From NCBI RefSeq assembly GCF_022605725.1, contig NC_065550.1:3410001-3474000 (forward strand): DNA of 64,000 bases. Direction: 5' to 3'. The translations under genes were made by a program, and so were the position numbers. Origin of the DNA: Anthonomus grandis grandis. Lineage: Eukaryota > Arthropoda > Insecta > Coleoptera > Curculionidae. Shown one piece after another: positions 22,736-35,282 of this stretch (its first letter is position 1; each line of letters opens with the position of its first letter). The notes beneath the pieces are model-generated. The model was not told the origin of the DNA and did no database searches. It saw only the letters and a list, made by a program, of their open reading frames with translations.

Positions 22736-23520
22736 GGTGGGGCATGACGGGTCCCTCAGGAGACTTATATGCACAACTGCCTTGGCAGCCCACTGTTTCG
22801 TCAATTCATTCCAGTCGAAGTTTTGCAGCTTTGGATTATACCATAAAACTTCTTGTTTTTTTTTATAGACCTAGAATGAAAAAATGTAATAAAATATTAA
22901 AAACACGAAAAGTCCTCACCAATAATTAAATTTTAAGTCATCCAACTTCTTGCCATAAAAGGATGTATCTACTTGTCATTGTCAAGTCCGTTGAATGCGT
23001 TTTCTTCAAATTAAAGGCTGCTGATAGATCACGATTAAAATAGAATCTGGAATACAAATGGATCACTAGAAAAAGAAACCATATTATTAGCATCTTATGA
23101 GCAACATATTGTTTCGTCCTCATTATGAACTCATCAGTATTGCATATCCAAGAAATTATTCATTTCTCGAAAGCAATAGACAATTGTTGCTGCGGGGCCA
23201 ACTAGTCAACAGTTGCCAAAATATATTTTTATTTGTTGAAATAAAAATATATTTTAATTCTTTTTTTAGAGAGATGTTAAAAATAACAAAAGTATTCCTT
23301 TATCAATAGTTACGATTATGTCTTGACTGTTTTGCATGTCTTGACTAATAATACTCAATTTGTTAATACTCTTAGTGCCAAATATTTTCTAGTTTATCTC
23401 AATATTGTAAAATTGGTCAACTGGAAAAAAGTGCTACATAAATATGCACGTAATTGTATAAACAATAAAACCGGCAACTTCCAGTAATTTTTGTACTGTT
23501 TTGAGGCTTTTAGTACCTTT
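22736..23520. other. LINE trailer and AT-rich DNA, unit B
   Basis: Counterpart of 875-1,640, including the AT-rich 17-bp-arm hairpin near 23,220-23,257. No gene seen. Confidence 0.5.
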
Positions 23521-25825
23521 TATTTTAGCGTTTTTTTAGCTATTTAGGTAGGTACTCATTCATGTATTAGCCTTTGTACTATACTTGAATTCTGCCAATT
23601 ATTATTGAAACTGTCTTGTAATTTGTTGACCATTATATGTATAATATTATTGTTTATTAAGTATTAACATTATGAGAATATTTTTTAAATTCTGTTTTTA
23701 AGTATTTGTTCTATTTTTTTTTTGCCCCTTAGATAATACAATATAATATAAGAATAACAACATTTAAAATTAAACAGACTGCAAAATTATAAGATAATTA
23801 TGCTCATATATTAGGCATGAATATCCTTAATAACATTGACCAACCGGCCAAAAATAAAATTAGTATTTAATGTAGCTGATTGGATTATTGTTTTAGCGCA
23901 ACATAACTTGAACATTGCTTAGCAGCTTATAGTGTGTTTGGGCTTTTTGTACTTTAGCATTTTTAGCTGTTTGAGTACTTTTGTTTAAGCCTTTTATTTA
24001 CTTAAGTTGCTATTAATGTCAAGTGGTACTGCAGCTAAAGTTATAAGACAATCATAGTTTATCATTATCAAAGCAAATTATGATAACTTTAATTATGATG
24101 TTAAAAGTACTTGTTGGCCAGTCATGTATTTAAACGTAAATGTTATTACTATTTTAGAAACTAAAATAAGATTGAAAATCCCTATACTAATACTTTATAC
24201 ATTTATAAGATAATAAAAATGAGTTAAGACGTAATAAAATAGTAAAAAAAAAAGAAATATTTTTCTACAATTTCTTGCCCTTGAAATAATGTAATTTGTT
24301 GTTTTCTTTAACATTTCAGATTAAATATATTGCAAAATTATAAAATCATTAAACTTGTCTATTCATATTAGACATTAAAATCTTTAATGACATTGACCAA
24401 CCAGACAAAAATAAAATTAGTATTTGATGTACCTGATTGGATTATTATTTTAGCACAACATAACTTGGACATTTGTTAGCAGCTTATAGTGTGTTCGGGC
24501 TTTTGGTACTTTAGCATTTTTAGCTGTTTGAGTACTTTTGTTTAAGCCTTTTATTTACTAAAGTTGCTATTAATGTCAAGTGGTACCGTAGCTAAAGCTA
24601 TAAGACAATCATAGTTTATAATTATCAAAGCAAATTATGATCACTTCAATTAATTATGATGTTGAAAGTACTTGTTGGTCATATGTAAATTTAAATGTAA
24701 ACTTCATCTCCATTTTATAAACTTAAATAGGATTGAAAATACCAATACTAATACTGAATACATTTAAAAGATTAATAAAAATTACTTAAAATGTGATAAA
24801 ACAGTAAAACAGAAATATTTGCCTACAATTTTTTCTTGCCCTTTAAAAAATATATTTTACTAAGTTTTCCTTAACATTTCAAATTAAACATATTACAAAA
24901 TTATAAGAACATTATACTTGTCTATTTATATTAGACATTAAAATCTTTAATGACATTGACCAACCAGACAAAAATAAAATTAGTATTTGATGTACCTGAT
25001 TGGATTATTATTTTAGCACAACATAACTTGGACATTTGTTAGCAGCTTATAGTGTGTTCGGGCTTTTTGGTACTTTAGCATTTTTAGCTGTTTTAGTACT
25101 TTTGTTTAAGCCTTTTATTTACCAAAGTTGCTATTAATGTCAAGTGGTACTGTAGCTAAAACTGTAAGACAATCATAGTTTATCATTATGAAAGAAAAGT
25201 ATGATAACTTCAATTATGATGTGAAAACTATTTGTTGGTCATATATTATTTAAACGTAATGATTATTACCTTTTTAAAAATTTAAATAGGATTTAAAATG
25301 CCAAACTGATACTTTATTCATTTATAAGATAATAATAATAAATTAAGTAAGTGTAATTCAGGTCAATGCTTAACTTGTAATTAACTTCTAAATAGGCCTA
25401 TTTTTCGGGCTCAAAAATTGACTAGGCTTAAAAAACTTTATCTTTTGGTTAACTATTCTGAAATTAAATTATGTTTATTTTTATTTACGTTACCATTAAT
25501 AAATAAATAAATTCTTAGTTATTATTATATTATTTTTATGCAGTTATTTTGGTAATTGCTCAACCAAAACAGTATAAAAATAAATTAGTATTTAATGTAC
25601 CTGATTGGATTAATGTTTTAGCACAACATAACTTGGACATTTTTTAGCAGCTTAGTGTTTTTGGGCTTTTGGTACTTTAGCATTTTTAGCTGTTTTAGTA
25701 CTTTTGTTTAAGCCTTTTTGTTAACTGAAGTTGCTATTAATGTCAAGTGGTGCTGTAGCTAAAGCTATAAGACAATCATAGTTTATTATCGATACAAATT
25801 TCTCGTTTTCAATAAATCATTGTAA
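23521..25825. repeat. ~560-bp tandem repeat, unit B
   Basis: Four units with CAGCTTATAG-type anchors at 23,923, 24,480, 25,043 and 25,648 (spacing 557, 563 and 605), matching the unit A array. The fourth unit keeps the GTATTTAATGTACCTGATTGG segment lost from copy A, so it shows the fuller arrangement. Confidence 0.85.
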
Positions 25826-26276
25826 CAAATACCAAACTGCTATTTTATTTTAATATACCCTTGAAACAGGCATAGATTTTGAAATAATCGACTTATTCTG
25901 CAACACATACAAAATAATTATATAAGAATATGGCAATTAATTGTCTATACATTCCAATAATTTTATTTACATTTTTTAACTCATTTTTCGATATTAGTAT
26001 TTTAACAGCTATCATTGGGATTTAAAAGATAAAGTTATTCACATTTAAAAATGTGTTCTTTTTTATGTAGTTCTGTTTAAAGTCTAACTATTTGATTGTC
26101 CAAAATAACAATTTAGCAATATATATAAGAAATTAGAAAAGGGATTTTCATTGTGAAAGCGAATAATTAATCACTTATGGCTTATTTTTGGTAATGCAAA
26201 ACTCTTTTTAATATTGCTTTGCCCATTTGTAATTTTCTTTACGTTTAATAGGTTGGTCCTAGTATTTCAACAAAAT
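25826..26276 (-). other. Presumed 3' untranslated region of Helentron copy B
   Basis: Counterpart of 3,961-4,411, nearly identical. No coding features. Confidence 0.4.
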
Positions 26277-29200
26277 TTAACATTTTTCTAATAGTATTAA
26301 ATATACATCTTCTAAACTGTTATCAAAACTAGATATTCTACTTATGCGATTATCATCACACTTCCACCACTGATCGTTATAATTAACTATAGATGTATAA
26401 TGACCAGATCCAATGGTGTTTCCATGATGCCTAACAACACTTTTTACTCTGAATATTTGATCATCTAAAATAACACTTTCAGAAGCAAAATTATAAAATT
26501 TAGCATTTATCTTATTCCCTTGAGGGCCAATTCTCTGAAGACATACTACCAAATATTTCTGGCCAGTAACCACTGAGCGTGTTTTCAGATTATTGCCACA
26601 CTGTGGGCACATTCTATCAGAGTCTTTTAACATTAACATTGAATTAAAGTCAATTAAATTGCCACAGTTTTCAGGAAAATAAAGAAAGTGAGTGTATATT
26701 ACTTGTCCATCTTCATTGATATTAATATTACAATTCTGACAATTTAAAAGTTCATGAACATTAGCTTTTATAAAAATGCCGAAATCATCTGCATCTAATT
26801 TTCTTATTAAAGATTGACAAAACGATTGAGCGTCCATTTGTTGATTTACAGCAAAATTTTCACCATTTCGACCAGACACCAATTGTCGAACTTTTAATGT
26901 GGAATTAATTTTGGTGAGCATAATATCATTTAGAGCACTGTTTAGCGCTGTATTTCGCTTTGAAATAGAAACGCGAAATTCAGGCAAACATAAAAATGAC
27001 TGTATAATGCTATTTGCATAACATGACACCATATCGTTGTTTAATAAAGCAGGTGGTTTATTAAATAAGTTGAGATTGTTTTCATGATCTGAACTAATAT
27101 CTATTACCATGTCATTATCTACACTTTGGCAAGTAGAGTCAAATAATGAACTTTGTGTTTGGATTTGCTTGGTATTAAATTTTAGTTCGTTAAAACCCTT
27201 TGTGAATGGTTTATTGTTATCAACGTTCTGATTTAGCTGCTTCGGAATAAAACCTTTATCATAAATACTAACCACTAGAGATTTATGGTGACTGTAAACA
27301 GTATTATAAAAATTGTAACTTAAATTATTAAAATTACTAAAAAGCCAATCAATTTGAGTTTTTGATTTTGTAGTTGATTCGCCAATACTCAATTTGCAAC
27401 TTAAACTTTTAGATATTAAATAATTTTTTAAACCATTTTCATTTTGATTAATAATATCTTGATTAAAATCACCAATGATTAGTATATCACTTTGTTGATC
27501 AATAATGTCTTCAAAACATAGTTTAGCTTGTACAATGCTCAATTTTGGAGGAATATAAACTGCTATGACATAAATTTCATTCAAGTAAAATGTGATTGCT
27601 TGAAAAACTATACCAGAGAAATCTTTGGTGTATTTTTTCACTGACTTTATTTTTGCTGATATATTTTTTTTCTTGAAACAAATTATGCCAAAGGGTTTAC
27701 TTACAGGTCGATCGTTACTCAAGTTGGCAAACACTTCAAAATCATTTAATTTTATATTTTTTTTGTTTTTATATAACCAGGTTTCAACAAAAATTAGGAA
27801 ATGTGCATCTTTAAAAATGGGATTATTTTTTATAAGATTGAGATTTTTTGGTAGACTTTGCACATTTTGGTAAGCAATAATGTATTTGACATTGGAATCA
27901 TTAAGGTACTGAGTGGTATACTTGGATGTTAAAAGCTTGTTTTCTTGCATATTAACCAGTTCTTTATAAGCAGCATCCTTTTCGGTTGCCGGTTTAGGGG
28001 CCTTAAACTTACCAATTATGTAGAGGCCACTTAGCTTTGTAGCCCGACTGCACGCAACATAGGTACTGGTTCTCGTCATTCCCTTACCAATGTGAACAGC
28101 TACTTGTTCATAGGTGGCACCTTGACTTTTGTGGATTGTAATTCCTTCACTGATTAAAAGAGGAAACTGAAGACGCTCAACGTGAACATTGCTGCCTTTT
28201 TGAACTTTAACAGCTCTTGCAGCTCTTTCTATGGGTGTCCAAGTGGGTGATAAATACATAGACTTCCTAAGGGACTCGTTTCTCTTTCGGCATTCCTTGC
28301 CTGACTTGGAATCAAAGAACTCCATCCACACTCTGCATGGAACTTTATTTTGGTCATAGTCTATTTGCCGTAGGATACCTGTTGCACCATTTACTATCCC
28401 ATCACTGGTATCTATATTCATTGAAATCATGTATTTAGCGTCTACCTGCAATATTAAACTTAACATTAGGCCAAAACTCTCTGATTTTTTTAAACTTTTA
28501 GCATGTTCTAAAAATAAATGTTTTAATCGTTCTGAGCAACTTCCTTTGATTACGTCTCTGGCTTGACTTATTGCTCGCTCGGTCTGAAATGTAGAAAGTT
28601 TCATTTCATTGAATGCATCTACTTCTCTATTGGTGGCAAATAAATGCATAGTGTCTTCAGGAATTAGATCAATATTGTCAACTTCCCTCGACTTGATCAA
28701 CTCTACATCTTCGTCGGTCATTTTACCAAACGCCATATTGTTTAGGGCAACTGCAAAAGACTTGTCTTCTTTTTGCCTCATTATTTCTGTAAGCTCAAAA
28801 TACCTAAAATGATCCCACAAATAAGTTCCACATAATTCTTTATACGGATTTGTTTTTACTGGACAAAAAATATACATATCCATTACTGGGGGCAATTGAC
28901 GATTATCGCCGCATAAAATTATTGGAATATTTCCAAAGATGGCGTCAGATTTAAAAATTTGCTGCAATCTACTGTTAATATGGTCAAACAATCTGGCACC
29001 AACCATGGAATATTCGTCTATAATAATTAATTTTAAGTCACATAAATTACAATAAATAGTATTAACGGTGTCATGGTGTAATGGAATTAATTGTTCACCA
29101 TACTGAGCGATAGGTAATGATAATGCGGAATGTAAGGTTATACCTCCGATATTAAATGCCGCTTTACCTGTAGGCGCACAAAGTAAAACTTTTAAACTTT

Positions 29201-32200
29201 CGGGATTATTACCTGGTATTGAATTGAAATGGCGTAATAACGACTGAGTTATTGCTGTAATCAGGTGACTTTTGCCTGTACCTGCTGGACCACTAAGTGT
29301 GCAGTAGAAAGCTTCCCCTTCAATTAGACTGTCTTGCACAACATTAAGGAACTGATACTGCTTGTGATTGAGTTTGCTTATGAGGGCTTCATACTCTAAA
29401 TCGCTTATCTGATGAGGCGTTGGGAAAGCGATATGTTTTACTGGCGCTTCGTCGTCTTTCTTATCGATGATGTGATTGAATGGATCATAAATGGGGTTGT
29501 CTAGTCCATAAGGCATAAACTCATCATCGATTTCTCCACCGAATCCACCATCGTCTAATTGATTTGATCTGTCTTCGGCAAGTTTCAGTGCTTCGTCTAT
29601 TATTTGTTCATCTAAGACATTAAACTTTTGTCGATTTGTAATAATTTCTTGGTATCGATCTTTGTATATGGTCTGTTGATCAATGTTCTCATTTTCAACT
29701 TCATCCACTTCATTTCTCCATGGGATGTATAACATTATTTGTTCCCTATAATAGTTAAGAGGGTCTTGCTGAAGTCCATAACTACGGTAGGCTAAAATTT
29801 TAGCATGACCCCTTTTAACTAAAACGCCACTTCCATCTTTTAAGGGTAAACCATTAGCCTTTGTTTCTGCTTGTTTCTTAAAGAAATCATAGTAGGCCGC
29901 AAACTCTGCCAAACATATGTTTTCCATCTCATTGGGCCTTTGCTCATAATGTTCTATAAGCCCATCACAATAAATATTGATATCATCATTGTCCATGGCT
30001 TTAAGTTCTGTTAATGGTTTCAACATTTTTGTCCTTTCCTTGATTGGATTTGTATGGACGTATACATAGGAGGTACAGGTGTCATGCATCGGTAGTTGTA
30101 ACACGCTGTAGGCGGCTTCCTGGGCACTTACTTCGCTCGCATTTAAGAAAGCTGCTGCAAGAGATTTAAGTTTGCCTTTAACATCTAAATTACCTTTTTT
30201 AATTTCTTCCATAGTCTTCATTAAAATATCAGATACACCTCTTTGGGACTTATTGATATAGTTGACTATGTAGGTGCAACAACCATATGGCTCAAAAACT
30301 AATTGAATGTCCATGTTGCTCTTCATCATGGAGAACATTTCAGCATTAAAGTTGTTAATAAATCCATCTTTTGGCTGCCTTTCTAAAAATAAAGTGGTTT
30401 TAAATATGTTGTGCTGTATAACATTAAGATACTCATCCTTAGACATACCAAGGTCAGCCAAAAAGTTTTCGAATGACAAATCTGGTTTATCTTTAAGCCT
30501 ACGCATTATCATCAAAAACTTTTCAGACATGGCCTTACGTAAATCCGCTTCCTTGGTTTTGTCAATTTTTATTGGCGTTAGAATTACCGATTTATCCATT
30601 GGCAGGAATGGGATACCATACCTGCAAACTTTGTGTCCCCGCACTTCTTTTTGACACGATTTAGAATGATGATGCGTATTAAACTGAATTATATCACAGA
30701 CACTTTCTAAATCACTATTACAGGTAATATACCGGTCCGCGAATTCGGCACACTCTTTGAAACTTTCTGGTGTTTCTTGGAATTTTGGAGCATTGGATAA
30801 CCACAATAACCCGTGAACATGAGGAGACCCACGATGTTGAAACTCTACGCGGTAATAATGATGCTCGATGGGATTTTGTTTAAAGGGTCCAGTTTGACTC
30901 TTCATATGCTTGAATAGCAGTTTGAACCGATAATCAAAGTATCTGGCACAAGTTATCGGATCTGTTCTAATTAAGCGAGTTTTTTCTAAATAGGGCATAC
31001 TCGCGGCCTCCTCTAAAGTAACATCTTTTTGATCAACAACTTGTGCTAATACCTTGATTAATTCGGGCCATGCTGTTTCGGCTGCTGAAACTGTAAAGAA
31101 CAGTGTAGGGATTCCAAATTGACGAATCATGCACAGTAATTTTGTCTTTTCGTGTTTCCAATAAGCAGGTGAACCTGCAATTCTACTAAGAAAATGGAAT
31201 CCCATATCACTTCGAATCAGCTGGTCTAGAAAATTTGCTTGTTTTACTTGTCCAGCTGTATATTTTCCATCCTCATTCCTCTTTTTTCTGAGACATGTTG
31301 CAACTGCACTGGATAATTGTATTAGTTGACGTTTTTTAAATGTATACAACAGATAGTCTGTCCTTGCAAATCGCCTGTCTTTGTGCTGGAGTTGTATTTT
31401 CGTCTGGTCAGAATAGGAGAACTTTGTAAGAAATTGCTTAGCATGTCCACAGAAAAGTGTAGGAAATGAGAGTTCATCGCTAAACTGGTCCAGCATCAAA
31501 TGTATTGGCGTTTTACCTTCTCCTGGGGCAAAACAGATATTTTCTAGGTTACATTTGTCAAGCAAAGTTTCTTGGCCCCCAGGATTTAAGGGCTCTTCTT
31601 CTTCATCTAAGAATTCATCCAAATTGTATATATTGTTTTTTTCAATTGAAGATTCTGCTTGAATATTTTTATCGTCATTCTTAGATTCTGGGGGCACTTC
31701 CATTGTTTCGAAAAACGCATTATCAAACAATTCTTCAAAATTTTCACTGCACACTGTATTAGAATCTATGTCCACCACTTTTGAGCCTTCATTTAAGATC
31801 TGTGTAGAGGATTCTACTTGAGATCGTATATAGTCATTGATATTTTTTTCCCAATCATCTGATTGCTTTATACCTTCTTGTATGTAAAGAGGTTGTTGAC
31901 ACAAATATTTTGCTGCTTTTAGAACAACTGCGGGCCGTATGGTTTCCAGAAGATAATCATTTTTATAGTTCATTTTTCTCTTGAGCTTAACCTGAATAGT
32001 TTGTGTCTCCTCTACATTTCTAGGCAATAATTTGGTCGAAGTATCTATATTTATAGGGACATTGACTATTTGGCCAGTTATGTAACACTGTCGTGCATAT
32101 CCTACTTGTCGAATTTGCATGAAAGGTAACCTGGCTGATACCATTCTTTCTTCAAGAATAGTTAGACCTTTTAACTCAGCTGGAATACGGTGAACCATAT

Positions 32201-32810
32201 TGTGATTGCCAGCCCAAAACTTTGGCAATTGTCCTTTATAAATGTTTTGTGAGCACGAGTTGCACAATAAAACTCCATCATTGAAAATTTGTGCAATGAA
32301 TTGGTTTCCAAATTTGTTTTCTAACATTTGTACATCTACTTTTCTACATGAAGAGGGAAACCATAAACGCAAACAACAACTGCAAACAACAGTCGGTCCC
32401 TCTCTTAAAGCCAATTCAAAATTCGTTGGACGCTTCGTTATAAACTGTGGTGGCTGCTTCTCCTTATTATTTATTTCTTCTGACGCCTTTTTAGTAACAC
32501 CTATAACTTTTTGTTTTTTTTGAGTCACAGTTTTTGATGACAATGCATCATTGTCATCAATAACTGTCACCGACTTTCGTTTATTAGACTTTTTTAAGGT
32601 TTCATTAAACTTTAACTTACTTGTACTATCCTCTGGGATCTTATTTTTAAGCAACTTTTCTTCTAAATCTACAGGCTTACCAGAAATCTCCGAATTTTCA
32701 TTATTGTCACTACTTTCTTTTCCATCTCTCTTTTCCATCTTTTTAGATAAATAATTTTCTTTATTCTGGCGGCTTTTTGTTTTAGCAGACTTTTTACTCA
32801 TTCTTGGCAT
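26277..32810 (-). CDS. Helentron Rep-helicase-endonuclease-USP protein, copy B
   Basis: Intact 2177-residue frame starting at the ATG at 32,810, which follows a splice acceptor. The domain order is as in copy A, about five residues later: Lys-rich N-terminus, Cys-rich region (CSCCLRLWFP, CNSCSQNIYKG), HUH SPHVHGLLWL (~664), TYIVNYINK tyrosines, helicase with GPAGTGKS, IIIDEYS, GDNRQLPPV and YVACSRA, EEP with QNVQS, ETWL, GDFNQD and SHHKS, and a USP-like end with SCYANS, GSGHYTS and CDDNRIS. From about residue 230 it is almost identical to copy A apart from patches, such as the stretch between GDNRQLPP and the last helicase motif. Before that the two proteins share only scattered blocks. No stop or frameshift is present, so it could be active. 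The protease domain might process the polyprotein or act on host ubiquitin; neither is shown. Confidence 0.95.
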   Translation of the reverse strand: MPRMSKKSAKTKSRQNKENYLSKKMEKRDGKESSDNNENSEISGKPVDLEEKLLKNKIPEDSTSKLKFNETLKKSNKRKSVTVIDDNDALSSKTVTQKKQKVIGVTKKASEEINNKEKQPPQFITKRPTNFELALREGPTVVCSCCLRLWFPSSCRKVDVQMLENKFGNQFIAQIFNDGVLLCNSCSQNIYKGQLPKFWAGNHNMVHRIPAELKGLTILEERMVSARLPFMQIRQVGYARQCYITGQIVNVPINIDTSTKLLPRNVEETQTIQVKLKRKMNYKNDYLLETIRPAVVLKAAKYLCQQPLYIQEGIKQSDDWEKNINDYIRSQVESSTQILNEGSKVVDIDSNTVCSENFEELFDNAFFETMEVPPESKNDDKNIQAESSIEKNNIYNLDEFLDEEEEPLNPGGQETLLDKCNLENICFAPGEGKTPIHLMLDQFSDELSFPTLFCGHAKQFLTKFSYSDQTKIQLQHKDRRFARTDYLLYTFKKRQLIQLSSAVATCLRKKRNEDGKYTAGQVKQANFLDQLIRSDMGFHFLSRIAGSPAYWKHEKTKLLCMIRQFGIPTLFFTVSAAETAWPELIKVLAQVVDQKDVTLEEAASMPYLEKTRLIRTDPITCARYFDYRFKLLFKHMKSQTGPFKQNPIEHHYYRVEFQHRGSPHVHGLLWLSNAPKFQETPESFKECAEFADRYITCNSDLESVCDIIQFNTHHHSKSCQKEVRGHKVCRYGIPFLPMDKSVILTPIKIDKTKEADLRKAMSEKFLMIMRRLKDKPDLSFENFLADLGMSKDEYLNVIQHNIFKTTLFLERQPKDGFINNFNAEMFSMMKSNMDIQLVFEPYGCCTYIVNYINKSQRGVSDILMKTMEEIKKGNLDVKGKLKSLAAAFLNASEVSAQEAAYSVLQLPMHDTCTSYVYVHTNPIKERTKMLKPLTELKAMDNDDINIYCDGLIEHYEQRPNEMENICLAEFAAYYDFFKKQAETKANGLPLKDGSGVLVKRGHAKILAYRSYGLQQDPLNYYREQIMLYIPWRNEVDEVENENIDQQTIYKDRYQEIITNRQKFNVLDEQIIDEALKLAEDRSNQLDDGGFGGEIDDEFMPYGLDNPIYDPFNHIIDKKDDEAPVKHIAFPTPHQISDLEYEALISKLNHKQYQFLNVVQDSLIEGEAFYCTLSGPAGTGKSHLITAITQSLLRHFNSIPGNNPESLKVLLCAPTGKAAFNIGGITLHSALSLPIAQYGEQLIPLHHDTVNTIYCNLCDLKLIIIDEYSMVGARLFDHINSRLQQIFKSDAIFGNIPIILCGDNRQLPPVMDMYIFCPVKTNPYKELCGTYLWDHFRYFELTEIMRQKEDKSFAVALNNMAFGKMTDEDVELIKSREVDNIDLIPEDTMHLFATNREVDAFNEMKLSTFQTERAISQARDVIKGSCSERLKHLFLEHAKSLKKSESFGLMLSLILQVDAKYMISMNIDTSDGIVNGATGILRQIDYDQNKVPCRVWMEFFDSKSGKECRKRNESLRKSMYLSPTWTPIERAARAVKVQKGSNVHVERLQFPLLISEGITIHKSQGATYEQVAVHIGKGMTRTSTYVACSRATKLSGLYIIGKFKAPKPATEKDAAYKELVNMQENKLLTSKYTTQYLNDSNVKYIIAYQNVQSLPKNLNLIKNNPIFKDAHFLIFVETWLYKNKKNIKLNDFEVFANLSNDRPVSKPFGIICFKKKNISAKIKSVKKYTKDFSGIVFQAITFYLNEIYVIAVYIPPKLSIVQAKLCFEDIIDQQSDILIIGDFNQDIINQNENGLKNYLISKSLSCKLSIGESTTKSKTQIDWLFSNFNNLSYNFYNTVYSHHKSLVVSIYDKGFIPKQLNQNVDNNKPFTKGFNELKFNTKQIQTQSSLFDSTCQSVDNDMVIDISSDHENNLNLFNKPPALLNNDMVSCYANSIIQSFLCLPEFRVSISKRNTALNSALNDIMLTKINSTLKVRQLVSGRNGENFAVNQQMDAQSFCQSLIRKLDADDFGIFIKANVHELLNCQNCNININEDGQVIYTHFLYFPENCGNLIDFNSMLMLKDSDRMCPQCGNNLKTRSVVTGQKYLVVCLQRIGPQGNKINAKFYNFASESVILDDQIFRVKSVVRHHGNTIGSGHYTSIVNYNDQWWKCDDNRISRISSFDNSLEDVYLILLEKC

Positions 32811-32826
32811 CTAAAAAATCAACATG
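32811..32826 (-). promoter_or_regulatory. Splice acceptor at the start codon, copy B
   Basis: Minus strand TTGATTTTTTAG directly before ATGCCAAGAATGAG, matching the copy A acceptor. Confidence 0.65.
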
Positions 32827-32910
32827 CTTGAAATGACAATTCTGGCCATATTTTGGTAAATGAGAATTTAAATAACAATTTTACTGAAGTATTTATTTAA
32901 AAGGTGCTCA

Positions 32911-32980
32911 TCCAGAACAATCGTGGTATAGGTTGTTCTGGATTTTATCAATGCCAACAATTTTATCAAAATGTTGGCAT
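32911..32980. repeat. Two adjacent hairpins in the copy B intron
   Basis: TCCAGAACAA (32,911-32,920) pairs with TTGTTCTGGA (32,933-32,942). ATGCCAACA (32,951-32,959) pairs with TGTTGGCAT (32,972-32,980). Copy A has no equivalent next to its acceptor, so the pair may be a small copy-B-specific insertion. Confidence 0.7.
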
Positions 32981-33560
32981 ATATTTTATAAAAATTAAAA
33001 AACTAAATTTAATCTTATAAAATAGATGTAAATAAATCTAATTTATATTCATTTATAATCTAATTATTGTAATGCAGTGACTCAAGTGGTAGTGATTGAC
33101 AGGATTAATACAATAAAGTATCTAGGTCTTATAATTAAGAATGATTAAAAAAAATATGCAAAAAATTGTAAATATTCTTTATCAAGAATTTCAAGAAATA
33201 TATATTTTTTTAAATATCTTTCACTTTTTCCAAGATTGCCAAAATTCAAAACAATTTTCTAGCCTTATTTTTATTATTGCTCTTCCTTTTACATTTAGCT
33301 AGCATCCAACCTACAAATATAGTTTAATAAGGTACGGATTTGATTAATATTAAGGTAATATGACTACATTTTTAACCAATATATAATACTAGGACGAGAG
33401 ATGCATTTCAATCCTACTCAAAAGTCTATTCATTTTCACCTTGTAAGAACAAACAAAACATCAATAATGTCTTATGATTTGATTTTAGTTATTAAGCAGC
33501 TGTGATTTTTAGTTGGTTTGTTTATTTTCCTGATTTTATAAATTACTGTTATTCATAATT
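32981..33560. other. Helentron intron, copy B, acceptor-proximal part
   Basis: AT-rich and non-coding. It aligns in a diverged way with 14,600-15,070 of copy A, which there lies beyond the copy A LINE. Confidence 0.6.
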
Positions 33561-35215
33561 TATTCAACATAATAAATACATGCTTAATACAGGATAGATG
33601 TAAACAAAATTAATTTGTAGTACCAATACAATAAAATACACCTAGGTGCAAGCACCTGTATGTGTATAACTTAAAATAAATTATATTACTATACAACACA
33701 ATTATATTTACTAGGGGCCCCATACCACTAATTTACATAAACCTGATAGTAGTACATTTAAAACACAGGTAAAACAACTATAAGACACAAAAATTAAAAA
33801 TTTGAGAAGAAAAGGAAAACGTTATTAGTTATTTATAGAAGGTCAAGTAAGGCATCATAATTTTCATAGATAAATCTTTTGCAAAGTTCTGAAAATTTTT
33901 CTTTATTTGTAATCTCCCGAATTGCCCGCGGCAACTTATTGAAAATTTTTGGTCCTATTACAGAATTACATCCTTGGCTTCCATCGAATCTAAGAAACGG
34001 TACATTAAGATGTCTTTCAGTTAATTGTCTGGTTTCATGTTGGTGACTTATGTAGTTTTTATCTTTAAGTTTATACCAGAATACACAACTGGAATATAGA
34101 TATAAGGATCTGATATTAAGTATTTTGGTATCATATAAGAGCGAGGTGGGGTACAATCTGTCTTTTTTACAGATTATTTTGATAATATAATTTTGAACAC
34201 TTTTTAAGGATTCAAGAGCATTATTGTAGAGTTCATCCCAGGTCACTATACCATAGCATATCTGAGATTCCACAAATGATTGGTACAACATTATTAAAGC
34301 TTTTTTTTTATCCAATCTATTTTTAATAAGGAAATATTTATGAATTAAGCTTTTGAGTTTAGATGTTAAGTTTTGAATATGTGGTGTCCATTTTAATTTT
34401 TTGTCTATTATTATACCTAGATGTTTAGTGTTTTCTACTTCTTTTATAATAAACTTTTGTTGTTCATCAATAACTATTTCCTTTAAATTTGGCCGATTTG
34501 CATCTGTTAGAGAAAAGCGACATAAACAGTTTTTAAAATATTTAGGGACGATTTATACTTGTTTAACCACATCTTTACATTCCTCATGCCATTTATGAGT
34601 TTCGTTCTCACAAGATTCTAAGTAACATCCTTAAATACAAGAATTGTGTCATCTGCGTGAGATAGTGCCATGCCACCTATATGCAAGGATAAAAGGGAGT
34701 TTATATATAGAATAAAAAGTAAGGGTCCCAGCACTGTGCCTTGGGGCACTCCAATTCGTACAGTGCTAGGGTCACTCAGGAAATCTCTAATTTTTGCCAT
34801 TTGCTTTCTTTCTTGTAGATAGTTGTTAAAGAGCCTCAACACTACACCGGTACAATGCGAAGGCATTTGCTAGATCCATAAAAACCACAACACACTTTTT
34901 AGTGTTTCTCTGTTCCAATCCATATTTTATGTTTTTTATTAGACTGCATTGCATCATTTGTACCAATTTTTTTTTGAAAACCAAATTGATTTTTGTTAAG
35001 TACTTTATTTTTATTTAGGTAGTAATATAATCTTTTTTTTAAGCATTTTTCAAAAATTTTTCCAAATGTATTTATTAAGATTATTGGTCAATAGTTAGAA
35101 ACATCACTCTTACTTCCTTTTTTGTAAATTGGTGTAATAATTGAAGTTTTGAGTTCTTCAGGTATCTCTGCTGATGAGAAAATAAGGTTAAATATATATT
35201 TCAGTGGTTCAACAG

Positions 35216-35282
<67 letters not shown>

